In this document: positions 9,212 through 17,112 of the stretch, piece by piece
How positions within the stretch are numbered: position 1 is the stretch's first letter
How the letters are laid out: each line of letters starts with the position of its first letter
NCBI GenBank assembly: GCA_037625715.1
Contig: JASJHQ010000036.1
Coordinates: 1-47,759 of the forward strand
Direction of reading: 5' to 3'
Source: JABAYQ01 sp018608925
GTDB lineage: Bacteria > Bacteroidota > Bacteroidia > Flavobacteriales > UBA7312
Length of the DNA stretch: 47,759 nt
Made by a program: the position numbers and the translations under genes
The notes under the pieces: generated by a model
The model's database searches: none
What the model was told of the DNA's origin: nothing
What the model saw: the letters and a program-made list of their open reading frames with translations, nothing else

Positions 9212-9493
9212 ATGAAGGAAATTATTGATCGATTACATGGTAAATTAGCAAATCTTATTTCTAAGCTTGATGATTTAGAAAGTCAGAACCTAATTTTATC
9301 TCAAAAATTGTCTGATAACTCCCTTACTTTAGAAAAAAAGGACCAAAGTATTGATGATTTAAAAGAGAAAAACAGAATTTTGAAGATTTCTTCCTCATTA
9401 AATCAGGTGGATGGAAATGATAAATCTTCTAAAAAGCAAATTAACGATTTAGTGCGGGAAATCGATAAATGCATTGCGTTGTTAAATAAGTGA
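9212..9493 (+). CDS. Small coiled-coil protein, ZapB-like candidate
   Basis: A 93-residue charged protein without signal or membrane segment. Residues about 5-55 form a leucine-heptad coiled coil (LHGKLANLISKLDDLESQN, then LILSQKLSDNSLTLEKK). The end (KKQINDLVREIDKCIALLNK) resembles the C-terminus of other small coiled-coil proteins encoded before zapA. It lies 14 bases upstream of zapA and shares its promoter. In Pseudomonas and relatives the same place is held by a ZapB/TIGR02449-type coiled-coil protein in front of zapA and the 6S RNA gene. On that basis I infer a partner of ZapA in Z-ring organisation. Sequence identity to ZapB is not claimed; coiled-coil proteins resemble one another by composition, so position is the main argument. 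Confidence 0.6.
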   Translation: MKEIIDRLHGKLANLISKLDDLESQNLILSQKLSDNSLTLEKKDQSIDDLKEKNRILKISSSLNQVDGNDKSSKKQINDLVREIDKCIALLNK

Positions 9494-9507
9494 ATTAATT
9501 ATACTCC

Positions 9508-9801
9508 ATGCAGAGTTTAAAAATAAAAGTATCTATTGCCAACAGAGTTTATCCTCTTACTATTAAAAGAGAGGATGAGGAAGGTGTGCGAAAAGCGGTT
9601 AAAGTAATCGAAGAACGATTAAAAGTTTACGAGAATAACTTTGAAGCTAGAGACACACAAGATTTGTTGAGCATGTGTTTGTTGGAAATGTCTGTTAAGC
9701 TCTTAGCTGACGAGAAAAAAGTTAAGGTTGATAGTTCCATAGAAAATAATTTAAATGCTTTAGAATCACTCATTGATCAACAATTAAATAAAACGTTCTA
9801 A
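9508..9801 (+). CDS. zapA: Cell division protein ZapA
   Basis: A 97-residue cytosolic protein that bundles FtsZ filaments at mid-cell. The N-terminal part fits the ZapA globular head: KIKVSIANRVYPLTIKREDE is the beta-strand pair, and EEGVRKAVKVIEERLKVYEN starts the long helix. DTQDLLSMCLLEMSVKLLAD continues it and is a typical ZapA signature. The C-terminal 25 residues form the dimer coiled coil. Length is normal for the family. It is preceded by the coiled-coil gene at 14 bases and followed after 9 bases by the 6S RNA, the same order known from gammaproteobacteria (zapA-ssrS). Confidence 0.85.
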   Translation: MQSLKIKVSIANRVYPLTIKREDEEGVRKAVKVIEERLKVYENNFEARDTQDLLSMCLLEMSVKLLADEKKVKVDSSIENNLNALESLIDQQLNKTF

Positions 9802-9810
9802 TACAATATT

Positions 9811-9992
9811 CCCACATCAATCCAGTTTTTAAACTCAACAAGTTTTAATTGAGGATTTGACTTATGTTTTCAAAAACAGGCCTCACCCGAAAGGGTTTAT
9901 ATTTATATAAACAGTGGACGTTTGCGATTGTGTAGCTGCCTCACCGTATTTATTTAGGAGTTTAAGAGCTCAATGATTGATGTGGGTTTTTT
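9811..9992 (+). ncRNA. ssrS: 6S RNA (6S-Flavo type), regulator of RNA polymerase
   Basis: The 204-base gap between zapA and rny holds a long, almost closed hairpin. The ends pair perfectly over 12 bases (9811-9822 with 9975-9986). A second arm pairs TTAAACTC (9829-9836) with GAGTTTAA (9958-9965). A small ACCC-GAAA-GGGT hairpin lies at 9885-9896, next to large unpaired stretches. This is the 6S layout: a terminal stem, a central bubble mimicking an open promoter, and an apical arm. The 3' stem runs into TTTTTT (9987-9992), so the closing helix could also act as terminator. 6S RNA binds housekeeping RNA polymerase and dampens transcription in stationary phase. The zapA neighbour matches the classic ssrS location. 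The call rests on structure and context; a covariance-model search (RF01685) would settle it. Confidence 0.82.
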
Positions 9993-10005
9993 AATTTAAA
10001 TAACA

Positions 10006-11538
10006 ATGAAAGAAATAATAATAGCAATCATAGCTTTTATAGTAGGTACAGTTATTACCTATCTTATAAATTCTATGAAAAACAAAGGAAAGGCCAATCA
10101 TATCTTAGAAGAGGCAAAGAAAACAGCCGAACAAATTAAGACAGATAAAATTCTTCAAGCCAAAGAGAAATTTCTAGAGCTTAAATCTAAGCATGAAATT
10201 GTGATCAATCAAAAAAATCAGAAAGTCTTAAATTCTGAAAATAGAATTTCTGAGAAGGAAAACAAAATTTCACAAAAATTAGGGGATTTAAACAGAAAGG
10301 AAAAGCAAATTGAAGAGTTAGTCAAAAAGAATAACAATATAAAGGATACTCTTGCTAAGAGAAATGCTGACTCAGAAAAACTTCTTCAGAAACAGGTAGA
10401 AGCTTTAGAAACAATTTCTGGTTACTCTGCTGATGACGCTAGAAAAGAATTAGTTGAAGCATTGAAAGATGAAGCTAAAACAAGAGCATTGTCTCATATT
10501 CAAGAAATAACAGAGGAAGCCAAACTTACTGCAAACAAAGAAGCTAAAAAAATCATTATTCAAACCATACAGAGAGTAGCAACCGAACATGCTATTGAGA
10601 ACTCTGTTTCTGTATTTAATATTGAAAGCGACGATGTTAAAGGAAGAGTTATTGGTAGAGAAGGTAGGAACATTAGATCTTTAGAAGCAGCTACTGGAGT
10701 TGAAATTATTGTAGATGATACTCCTGACGCTATCTTGTTGTCTTGCTTTGATCCGGTAAGAAGAGAGGTTGCTAGATTAGCTCTTCATAAACTTGTTACT
10801 GATGGAAGAATTCACCCTGCAAGAATTGAAGAAGTAGTTTCTAAAACTAAAAAACATATTGAAGAAGAAATAATAGAAATTGGTAAAAGAACTTCTATTG
10901 ATCTAGGTATTCACGGATTGCATCCTGAGTTAATACGTATGATTGGTAGAATGAAATATCGTTCTTCATATGGCCAAAACTTATTGCAACACTCTAGAGA
11001 AGTTGCTAATATGTGTGCTACTATGGCTTCTGAATTGGGTCTTGATACTAAAGCAGCTAAAAGAGCTGGTTTATTACACGATATTGGTAAAGTGCCAGAT
11101 GATGAGCCAGAAATTCCACACGCAATTTTAGGAATGAAATTAGCTCAGAAATTTGGAGAAAAACCTGATGTATGTAATGCAATAGGAGCTCACCACGATG
11201 AAATTGAAATGACATCAATGATTTCTCCTGTTATTCAGGTTTGTGACGCTATTTCTGGCGCTCGTCCTGGAGCTAGAAGAGAAATTGTCGAATCGTACAT
11301 TAAAAGAATTAAAGAGCTAGAAAATACTGCTCTTGATTATCCTGGAGTTATAAACTCCTATGCTATTCAGGCAGGAAGGGAGTTAAGAGTTATTGTAGAA
11401 AGTGAAAAAGTTTCTGATTCTGATGCCGAAAAAATGTCTTTCGATATTTCTAGAAAAATAGAGTCTGAAATGACTTACCCTGGCCAAGTTAAAGTAACTG
11501 TTATCAGAGAGACGAGAGCGGTCAACTTTGCTAAATAA
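10006..11538 (+). CDS. rny: Ribonuclease Y
   Basis: A 510-residue membrane-anchored endoribonuclease that starts bulk mRNA decay. The domains are in the standard order: an N-terminal membrane helix (IIIAIIAFIVGTVITYLI, about residues 3-21), a long Lys/Glu-rich coiled coil to about residue 150, a KH RNA-binding domain with VKGRVIGREGRNIRSLEAAT, and an HD domain with H329 in LLQHSREVANM and the H358-D359 pair in LLHDIGK. The length is close to the usual 515-520. The gene starts 14 bases after the 6S RNA and probably shares its transcript or an unseen promoter within it. Ten bases separate its end from the convergent SirB1-like gene, with no terminator hairpin between them. Confidence 0.95.
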   Translation: MKEIIIAIIAFIVGTVITYLINSMKNKGKANHILEEAKKTAEQIKTDKILQAKEKFLELKSKHEIVINQKNQKVLNSENRISEKENKISQKLGDLNRKEKQIEELVKKNNNIKDTLAKRNADSEKLLQKQVEALETISGYSADDARKELVEALKDEAKTRALSHIQEITEEAKLTANKEAKKIIIQTIQRVATEHAIENSVSVFNIESDDVKGRVIGREGRNIRSLEAATGVEIIVDDTPDAILLSCFDPVRREVARLALHKLVTDGRIHPARIEEVVSKTKKHIEEEIIEIGKRTSIDLGIHGLHPELIRMIGRMKYRSSYGQNLLQHSREVANMCATMASELGLDTKAAKRAGLLHDIGKVPDDEPEIPHAILGMKLAQKFGEKPDVCNAIGAHHDEIEMTSMISPVIQVCDAISGARPGARREIVESYIKRIKELENTALDYPGVINSYAIQAGRELRVIVESEKVSDSDAEKMSFDISRKIESEMTYPGQVKVTVIRETRAVNFAK

Positions 11539-11548
11539 GAAATTAATT

Positions 11549-12397
11549 TTAATCGAATAACCGAAGGAATTCTAACATTTCTTCGGTTTTTTCTTTTTTA
11601 CCCTGTCTTGAAAAAGAATACAATAAATTATTAACTATTCGTTTAATAATTTCTTTATTACCACAAGTCGTGAAATAATAGGAATGGTGCTTTATATTTT
11701 CTTTAGTTAAAAATACCTCTACATCTTTTCTTGTGATTATAGCCCCTAAGCTAAACGGATTTACGTAAAATTGGACAGGATCAATGTCTGTTATTTCATC
11801 ACTAATATATGCCACAATAAAGTGTTTGGGAAGATTGACTCCCTTTATGGGTAGATTTAGTTTTTCTGAAAGAATTAGATATAATAAACTTAAGGATAGG
11901 GGATTCCCTTTTTTAATTTTTAAAACATCATTAATAAAAGAGTTTTCTGGAGAATGATAGTTTCTAAAATTCCCCTTAAACTTTTCGTACTTAAAGAGAA
12001 CTTTATTCATTTTCATGACTTTTTCAATGGCTTTGTCATTTTCTTTAAACTCACTTTTTATTTGATTCACTAATTGATCTATCTGTTCGTTCACAATTGA
12101 AATTTCTAGATCTGGGTATTGGTATTTCGATAAAATAATCCAAGCATCAAGCAAATCTTTGTTGTCAGATTTTATCCATTCCTTAATTTTATTTTTAGAG
12201 CTGTTAAACTGAATTTCTCCTATTATAACTTCTGCTCTTTCTTGAATTAAACTGTCGAAATTTGATTCCCAAGCCATTTCTAGCATTGGTAATGAAAGTG
12301 AACCCAACTCAATAAGTTTTTCTTTTACCTGATGAAAAATCTCTTTGTCCGGATCTTCTAATAATGATATTAATGCTTCTATTTGTGTTGTACTCAT
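11549..12397 (-). CDS. SirB1/transglutaminase-like family protein
   Basis: A 282-residue cytosolic protein with an N-terminal helical repeat-like part (about 1-110, LEDPDKEIFHQVKEKLIELG) and a Transglut_core2/SirB1-type domain around residues 140-230. The signature FINDVLKIKKGNPLSLSLL, LNLPIKGVNLPKHFIVAYI and the following ITDIDPVQF match SirB1 relatives. The His and Asp of the transglutaminase triad have counterparts, but I see Ser rather than Cys at the nucleophile position, so enzymatic activity is doubtful. Its start overlaps the stop of the nucleoside phosphorylase gene by 4 bases (ATGA), a sign of coupled translation. No firm function is known for the family in Bacteroidota. Confidence 0.75.
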   Translation of the reverse strand: MSTTQIEALISLLEDPDKEIFHQVKEKLIELGSLSLPMLEMAWESNFDSLIQERAEVIIGEIQFNSSKNKIKEWIKSDNKDLLDAWIILSKYQYPDLEISIVNEQIDQLVNQIKSEFKENDKAIEKVMKMNKVLFKYEKFKGNFRNYHSPENSFINDVLKIKKGNPLSLSLLYLILSEKLNLPIKGVNLPKHFIVAYISDEITDIDPVQFYVNPFSLGAIITRKDVEVFLTKENIKHHSYYFTTCGNKEIIKRIVNNLLYSFSRQGKKEKTEEMLEFLRLFD

Positions 12398-13248
12398 GTA
12401 GTATGTTCTAATACTGTTTTTATTGTGTTTTCAATTGTTTTTTGAGGGTTCTTGCTGTACTCTTTCGTTTGTCTATTTGCTAATACACAACAAACAGTTA
12501 GGCAATTGTGACCCAATATTTTCCCTAGACCATATAGGCCAGAAGTTTCCATTTCAAAATTACATACTGCTAGATTGTTGTATCTGTAGTTCTCAAGCTG
12601 TTGCTGTAAATTGTTTATTGAAAATGGTGCTCTTATCATCCTTCCTTGAGGTGCGTAAAAACCAGGAGCAGTTACCGTAATTCCTTTTCTTAAATTAACG
12701 AATTTACTTAACAATTGTTCGCTTGCTTCATAAATATAAGGATTAGATAGCTCTTTTGGCCAATCTAAATAATCTAGTAAATGTTGATTTATCTTGTTGT
12801 TAAGGTTATTTTTTGAATAGAAATGTATCAGATTGTCGAGGCCTAAGCCGTGAGATGAAGCTATAATGGAGTCAATTTCAATATCTTTTTGAATAGCTCC
12901 ACTTGTTCCTATTCTTATAATATTTAATTCTTTGTGGGTTTTTTTAATTTCCCTGCTTTCCAAATCAACATTTGCTAAAGCGTCTAATTCGTTAAGAACA
13001 ATATCAATATTATCTGTTCCTATTCCTGTAGATGTAACGCTTACTCTCTTATTGCCAATGTATCCGGTATGGGTATTGAACTCTCTGTTGCTTACTTTTA
13101 ATTCGATAGAATCAAAATGTTTGGACACCTGCTCAACTCGATTCTGATCTCCTACAACAAATATTAAATCTGCAATTTCTTCTGGTTTTAGTTTTAAATG
13201 ATAAATACTTTTATCTTCGTTTAAAACAAGTTCACTATTTTTAATCAA
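12394..13248 (-). CDS. Nucleoside phosphorylase (PNP/UDP family, uridine phosphorylase-like)
   Basis: A 284-residue cytosolic enzyme of the PNP_UDP_1 superfamily, which splits nucleosides with phosphate to a base and (deoxy)ribose-1-phosphate. Motifs in order are FVVGDQNRV near the N-terminus, VSVTSTGIGTDNIDI (phosphate site region), IIRIGTSGAIQ, and CNFEMETSGLYGL (the FEMET nucleoside-binding segment of uridine phosphorylases and relatives). The C-terminal VCCVLANRQT continues the fold. The substrate is probably a pyrimidine nucleoside by resemblance, but purine use cannot be excluded. It is the first gene of a two-gene minus-strand unit with the SirB1-like gene. The divergent universal stress gene begins 51 bases away. 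Confidence 0.83.
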   Translation of the reverse strand: MIKNSELVLNEDKSIYHLKLKPEEIADLIFVVGDQNRVEQVSKHFDSIELKVSNREFNTHTGYIGNKRVSVTSTGIGTDNIDIVLNELDALANVDLESREIKKTHKELNIIRIGTSGAIQKDIEIDSIIASSHGLGLDNLIHFYSKNNLNNKINQHLLDYLDWPKELSNPYIYEASEQLLSKFVNLRKGITVTAPGFYAPQGRMIRAPFSINNLQQQLENYRYNNLAVCNFEMETSGLYGLGKILGHNCLTVCCVLANRQTKEYSKNPQKTIENTIKTVLEHTT

Positions 13249-13251
13249 TTC

Positions 13252-13272
13252 TATATTTGTTTTTTAAATTTG
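13252..13272 (+). promoter_or_regulatory. Candidate -7 elements before the universal stress gene
   Basis: Two exact TAnnTTTG elements lie in the 50-base divergent gap: TATATTTG (13252-13259) and TAAATTTG (13265-13272). Neither has TTTG at the 19-base spacing, so which one is used is unclear. Either would give a leader of about 20-35 bases. Confidence 0.35.
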
Positions 13273-13298
13273 TATACCTTTAAATAAATCTTAAAATA

Positions 13299-14180
13299 AT
13301 GACTACTACTAAAAAGATTCTTGTCCCTATTGGCTTTACTGATCAATCATTGGTTGCTCTTCAGCAAGCTATTCGTGTTGCTAAACTAACAAACTCTGAT
13401 TTAGTGCTTTTAAGTATAGTAGAATTACCTTCTGCAATTAAAAAACTATTTTCTGATTATGAAAGCGAAATTGATAATATAAAAAATCAAATACGAGAAA
13501 AGTTAGAAGACATTAAAACGAAACATTGCACAGACATTTCTAATGTTGAATGTGTTGTTTCTGCAGGTAAGATTTATAAAGAAATTACTGATGTAGCAGA
13601 AATGATTAATGCCTCTTTAATTATTATGGGTATTGACGGATCAGCTAACGGAGGGGCAAATAAATTAATGGGATCTAATGCTAATAAGGTTATTAGAACC
13701 TCACATTGTCCTGTTATTACAATAAGAGGGAATAACCTTCAAGAAGGTTGCAAAATAATTGTTTTACCCTTAGATCTTCATAAAGAAACGAAAGAAAAAG
13801 TTAAAACTGCTATTGAGTTTGCTAGATTGTGGAATTCGGAAATTAAAGTTCTTTCAGTATTGATGGATGACGATGAGTTTATCAAAAACAAATTGGTTAG
13901 AAATTTAGCCCAAGTAGAAAAATTCATATCTGATAGTAATGTGAAATGTAGTTCTGAACTAATTCAAAAAGATAAATCTACTAAGTTTTTTAGTTCTATT
14001 TTAGATTATTCTAAATCGGTAAATGCCGATTTATTAATTATAATGACCCAACAAGAAGATAGCATTTCGTTAAGTTTCTTAGGATCAAATGCGAATTACT
14101 TCATTAATAATTCTGACATTCCTGTTATGAGTGTAAGGCCAAGCGCTAAAAAGGATACTTCATCTTTTGGTTTAGTATAA
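13299..14180 (+). CDS. Universal stress protein with two Usp domains
   Basis: A 293-residue cytosolic protein made of two tandem Usp domains (about 1-145 and 150-285). The first has KKILVPIGFTDQSLVALQQA at its start and ASLIIMGIDGSANGGANKLMGSNANKVIRTS-type phosphate-loop residues (G-x2-G-x9-G pattern near residues 114-128) and ends CPVITIRG. The second is more divergent: its loop is LLIIMTQQEDSISLSFLGS, so ATP binding there is doubtful. Double Usp proteins are common in Bacteroidota and often react to starvation or redox stress; the exact role is not known. It is the first gene of a plus-strand unit: the GH3 fusion gene begins 4 bases after its stop. Confidence 0.88.
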   Translation: MTTTKKILVPIGFTDQSLVALQQAIRVAKLTNSDLVLLSIVELPSAIKKLFSDYESEIDNIKNQIREKLEDIKTKHCTDISNVECVVSAGKIYKEITDVAEMINASLIIMGIDGSANGGANKLMGSNANKVIRTSHCPVITIRGNNLQEGCKIIVLPLDLHKETKEKVKTAIEFARLWNSEIKVLSVLMDDDEFIKNKLVRNLAQVEKFISDSNVKCSSELIQKDKSTKFFSSILDYSKSVNADLLIIMTQQEDSISLSFLGSNANYFINNSDIPVMSVRPSAKKDTSSFGLV

Positions 14181-14184
14181 TTTT

Positions 14185-17112
14185 ATGTTAAGAATATTCT
14201 TAGTTTTTTACCTTTTACCTTTTTCAATTTTTGCAAGCTCTTTTGTTTCAAATGACTCTTTAGTTTCTGTCAGTTGGGTGGATAGCACGCTTTCTCAAAT
14301 GACATTAGAAGAAAAAATAGGACAACTATTTATGGTTGCAGCCTACTCCAATAAAAACGAAAATCATGTCAATCAAATTTCAACATTAATTGAAGATCAT
14401 AAGATTGGCGGATTAATGTTTATGCAAGGTGGGCCTCATCGTCAATTAAACCTTACAAACTTATATCAAAATAAAAGTGAAATTCCACTCATTATTGCTC
14501 AAGATGCAGAATGGGGCTTGTCCATGCGAATTGACAGCACACCTCGTTTCCCTTGGCAAATGACTCTAGGAGCAATTGAAGACTCTAGCTTAGTTTATGA
14601 TATGGGGATTGAAATAGCTAAACAATGTAGAAGGCTAGGTGTTCATATAAATTTTGCTCCAGTTGTTGACGTTAATTCCAATCCTAAAAACCCTATAATA
14701 AACAATAGATCTTTTGGAGAGGAACCTTATAACGTAGCTAAACTTTCTAATGCCTATATGAAAGGCCTTCAGGATGGTAATGTGATTGCTTGTGCAAAAC
14801 ATTTTCCTGGTCATGGAGATACTGATGCTGATTCTCATAAGTCATTGCCAACAGTATTACACAAACGATCTCGATTAGACAGCATTGATTTAGTGCCGTT
14901 CAATAGTCTTATAAAAAATAATGTAGGAGCTATTATGGTTGCTCACTTGCATGTTCCCGAGCTTGATGCTACAGATTCTGTGGCTTCTTCCTTATCGTAT
15001 AAAATAATTAATGATTTGTTGAAAGAGGAGCTAGGTTTTGAAGGTTTGGTTGTTACAGACGCTTTAAATATGAAAGGAGTTTCTAATTACTTTTCACCTG
15101 GCGAATTAGATTTGAAAGCTTTATTGGCTGGTAATGATATATTGTTATTTTCTGAAGATGTACCTCTTGCGATCCAAAGTATTTTAACAGCAGTTGATGA
15201 CGGCTTAGTTTCAGAAAAAGAGATAGAAGCAAGATGTAAGAAAATATTATCTGCTAAATATAGATTAGGAGTACATAACTTTCAAACTATCCTTTCTGAA
15301 AACCTTATTGAAGACTTGAATAGTGACAATGCTAATCTCATTATTGATAAGCTATTCGAAAGCTCAAATACTTTATTGCAAAATGAAGGAAATATCATTC
15401 CATTAAAAAGATTAGACACCTTAAAAATCGCAGCTGTTTGTATTGGCGAAAATTCTGATGAATATCAGAAAATGATTAAAAGATATGCTAAAATTGATGT
15501 TTTTGCAATTAGTGAGGAACATAGTGAACAAGAGAGAAAACAATTATTGCTAAAACTATCCGAATATAATCTTGTTTTAGCTAGTGTTCATAAATCCGAT
15601 AAAAACCCTTGGAAAAGTTATCGAATTAATCATGATACCGACTTGTTTTTACAAACTTTAGGTATTCAGTCTAAAGTAATATTGAGTGTGTTTGCCAATC
15701 CTTATTCGATAAGTGATTTACTTATAACGTATACTTTTGATGGATTAATTGTAGCTTATCAAAACTCTATAATTAACCAAAGAAAGGTTGCTCAATCTAT
15801 TTTTGGCGCATTAAATTTCAAAGGCAAGCTACCAGTTTCTAACAAACATTTTAATGCTGGTGATGGAATAATTACTAATAGTAAAATAAGAATTTCTTAC
15901 AATCATTATAATAATGGCACTAACCAAACTCTTATTAAAGTAGATAGTATTGTAGAGTTTTCATTAAAAGAAAAAGCTTTTCCAGGGTGTCAGATTTTAG
16001 CAATACATAAAGGGGATGTTTTTTACAATAAATCTTTTGGTTTTCATACCTATAAAAAATTAAAGGAAGTTAATGATACCGATGTTTACGATTTAGCATC
16101 AATTACAAAAATAGCATCCTCAGTGATTTCTTTAATGAAATTAAGTGATCTAGGTTTGTTTGATTATAACAAGACTTTGTCTGATTATCTTTCGTTTTCT
16201 GACACTTCAAATAAAAGACAATTAGTGCTAAAAGATGTACTTGCTCATCAATCCGGACTTAAGCCTTGGATTCCTTTTTATAGAGAAACGATAATGGAGA
16301 ATGGAGATTTGAGAGATTCACTTTATTGTTCTGTTAAAAGCGATACTTTTTCTATTGAGGTAGCAAATGGATTGTATCTACATAAAGAGTATGCTGATTC
16401 TTTAATGAAAAGAATTGACGATTCGGAATTGATGGAATCAACAGATTACAAGTATAGTGATTTAGGTTATTATTATATAAAAGAGATTGTAGAATCCCTT
16501 TCTAAAACAGACATTCAAGAATTTATTAATGCTTCTTTTTATAACAAACTTGGTACTACTTCATTGACCTATTTGCCGAAAAATAGTTTAGACATGTCTA
16601 ATATTGTTCCAACAGAGTTTGATTATTACTTTAGAAGTCAGCTTCTTCATGGAGATGTTCATGATATGGGAGCCGCAATGCTAGGTGGTGTAGGTGGCCA
16701 TGCTGGACTATTTTCTAATGCCAACGATTTAGCAATTTTATTTCAGATGTTACTTCAAGATGGCGTCTATGGTGGAGAAAGATATTTGAATTCTTCAACA
16801 ATTTCAGATTTTACAAAGTGCCATTTTTGTGTAGATGACAATAGGAGAGGACTAGGCTTTGATAAGCCAGTTTTGGAAGATCAAGAAGGTGGTCCTGCTT
16901 GTGATTGTAACCCTTCAAAAAGTGCATTTGGTCATTCCGGATTTACAGGAACTTTAGTTTGGGCTGATCCAAAAGAAGAATTTGTTTATGTTTTTCTTTC
17001 TAATAGAATTCATCCTACATCGGACAATAAAAAAATATTAGATTTAAATATAAGAACTGAAATTATGAATGTGTTCTATGACTACATAAGACAAGAAAAT
17101 AATTCTAAATGA
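14185..17112 (+). CDS. GH3 beta-N-acetylglucosaminidase-like domain fused to a beta-lactamase-fold serine hydrolase
   Basis: A 975-residue exported protein (signal peptide about 1-18). Residues about 30-370 are a GH3 domain of the NagZ type: KHFPGHGDTDADSH (205-218) carries the His/Asp pair used by NagZ-like enzymes, and D292 in VVTDALNMKG is the predicted nucleophile. Residues about 375-560 look like the GH3 C-terminal alpha/beta sandwich. From about 580 a class C beta-lactamase-like domain follows, with SITK (639-642, SxxK), YSD (757-759, YxN position) and HSG (917-919, KTG position). All catalytic groups appear present in both halves. The pairing suggests joint processing of peptidoglycan: sugar cleavage plus amidase, esterase or carboxypeptidase action on muropeptides. 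The fusion is recurrent in Bacteroidota. Its stop overlaps the bshA start by 4 bases. Confidence 0.88.
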   Translation: MLRIFLVFYLLPFSIFASSFVSNDSLVSVSWVDSTLSQMTLEEKIGQLFMVAAYSNKNENHVNQISTLIEDHKIGGLMFMQGGPHRQLNLTNLYQNKSEIPLIIAQDAEWGLSMRIDSTPRFPWQMTLGAIEDSSLVYDMGIEIAKQCRRLGVHINFAPVVDVNSNPKNPIINNRSFGEEPYNVAKLSNAYMKGLQDGNVIACAKHFPGHGDTDADSHKSLPTVLHKRSRLDSIDLVPFNSLIKNNVGAIMVAHLHVPELDATDSVASSLSYKIINDLLKEELGFEGLVVTDALNMKGVSNYFSPGELDLKALLAGNDILLFSEDVPLAIQSILTAVDDGLVSEKEIEARCKKILSAKYRLGVHNFQTILSENLIEDLNSDNANLIIDKLFESSNTLLQNEGNIIPLKRLDTLKIAAVCIGENSDEYQKMIKRYAKIDVFAISEEHSEQERKQLLLKLSEYNLVLASVHKSDKNPWKSYRINHDTDLFLQTLGIQSKVILSVFANPYSISDLLITYTFDGLIVAYQNSIINQRKVAQSIFGALNFKGKLPVSNKHFNAGDGIITNSKIRISYNHYNNGTNQTLIKVDSIVEFSLKEKAFPGCQILAIHKGDVFYNKSFGFHTYKKLKEVNDTDVYDLASITKIASSVISLMKLSDLGLFDYNKTLSDYLSFSDTSNKRQLVLKDVLAHQSGLKPWIPFYRETIMENGDLRDSLYCSVKSDTFSIEVANGLYLHKEYADSLMKRIDDSELMESTDYKYSDLGYYYIKEIVESLSKTDIQEFINASFYNKLGTTSLTYLPKNSLDMSNIVPTEFDYYFRSQLLHGDVHDMGAAMLGGVGGHAGLFSNANDLAILFQMLLQDGVYGGERYLNSSTISDFTKCHFCVDDNRRGLGFDKPVLEDQEGGPACDCNPSKSAFGHSGFTGTLVWADPKEEFVYVFLSNRIHPTSDNKKILDLNIRTEIMNVFYDYIRQENNSK

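Noticed and set aside
14185..17112. Two genes joined by a sequencing error (GH3 and beta-lactamase)
   Set aside because: The frame is open throughout with no shift signs, and the same fusion is known from other Bacteroidota.
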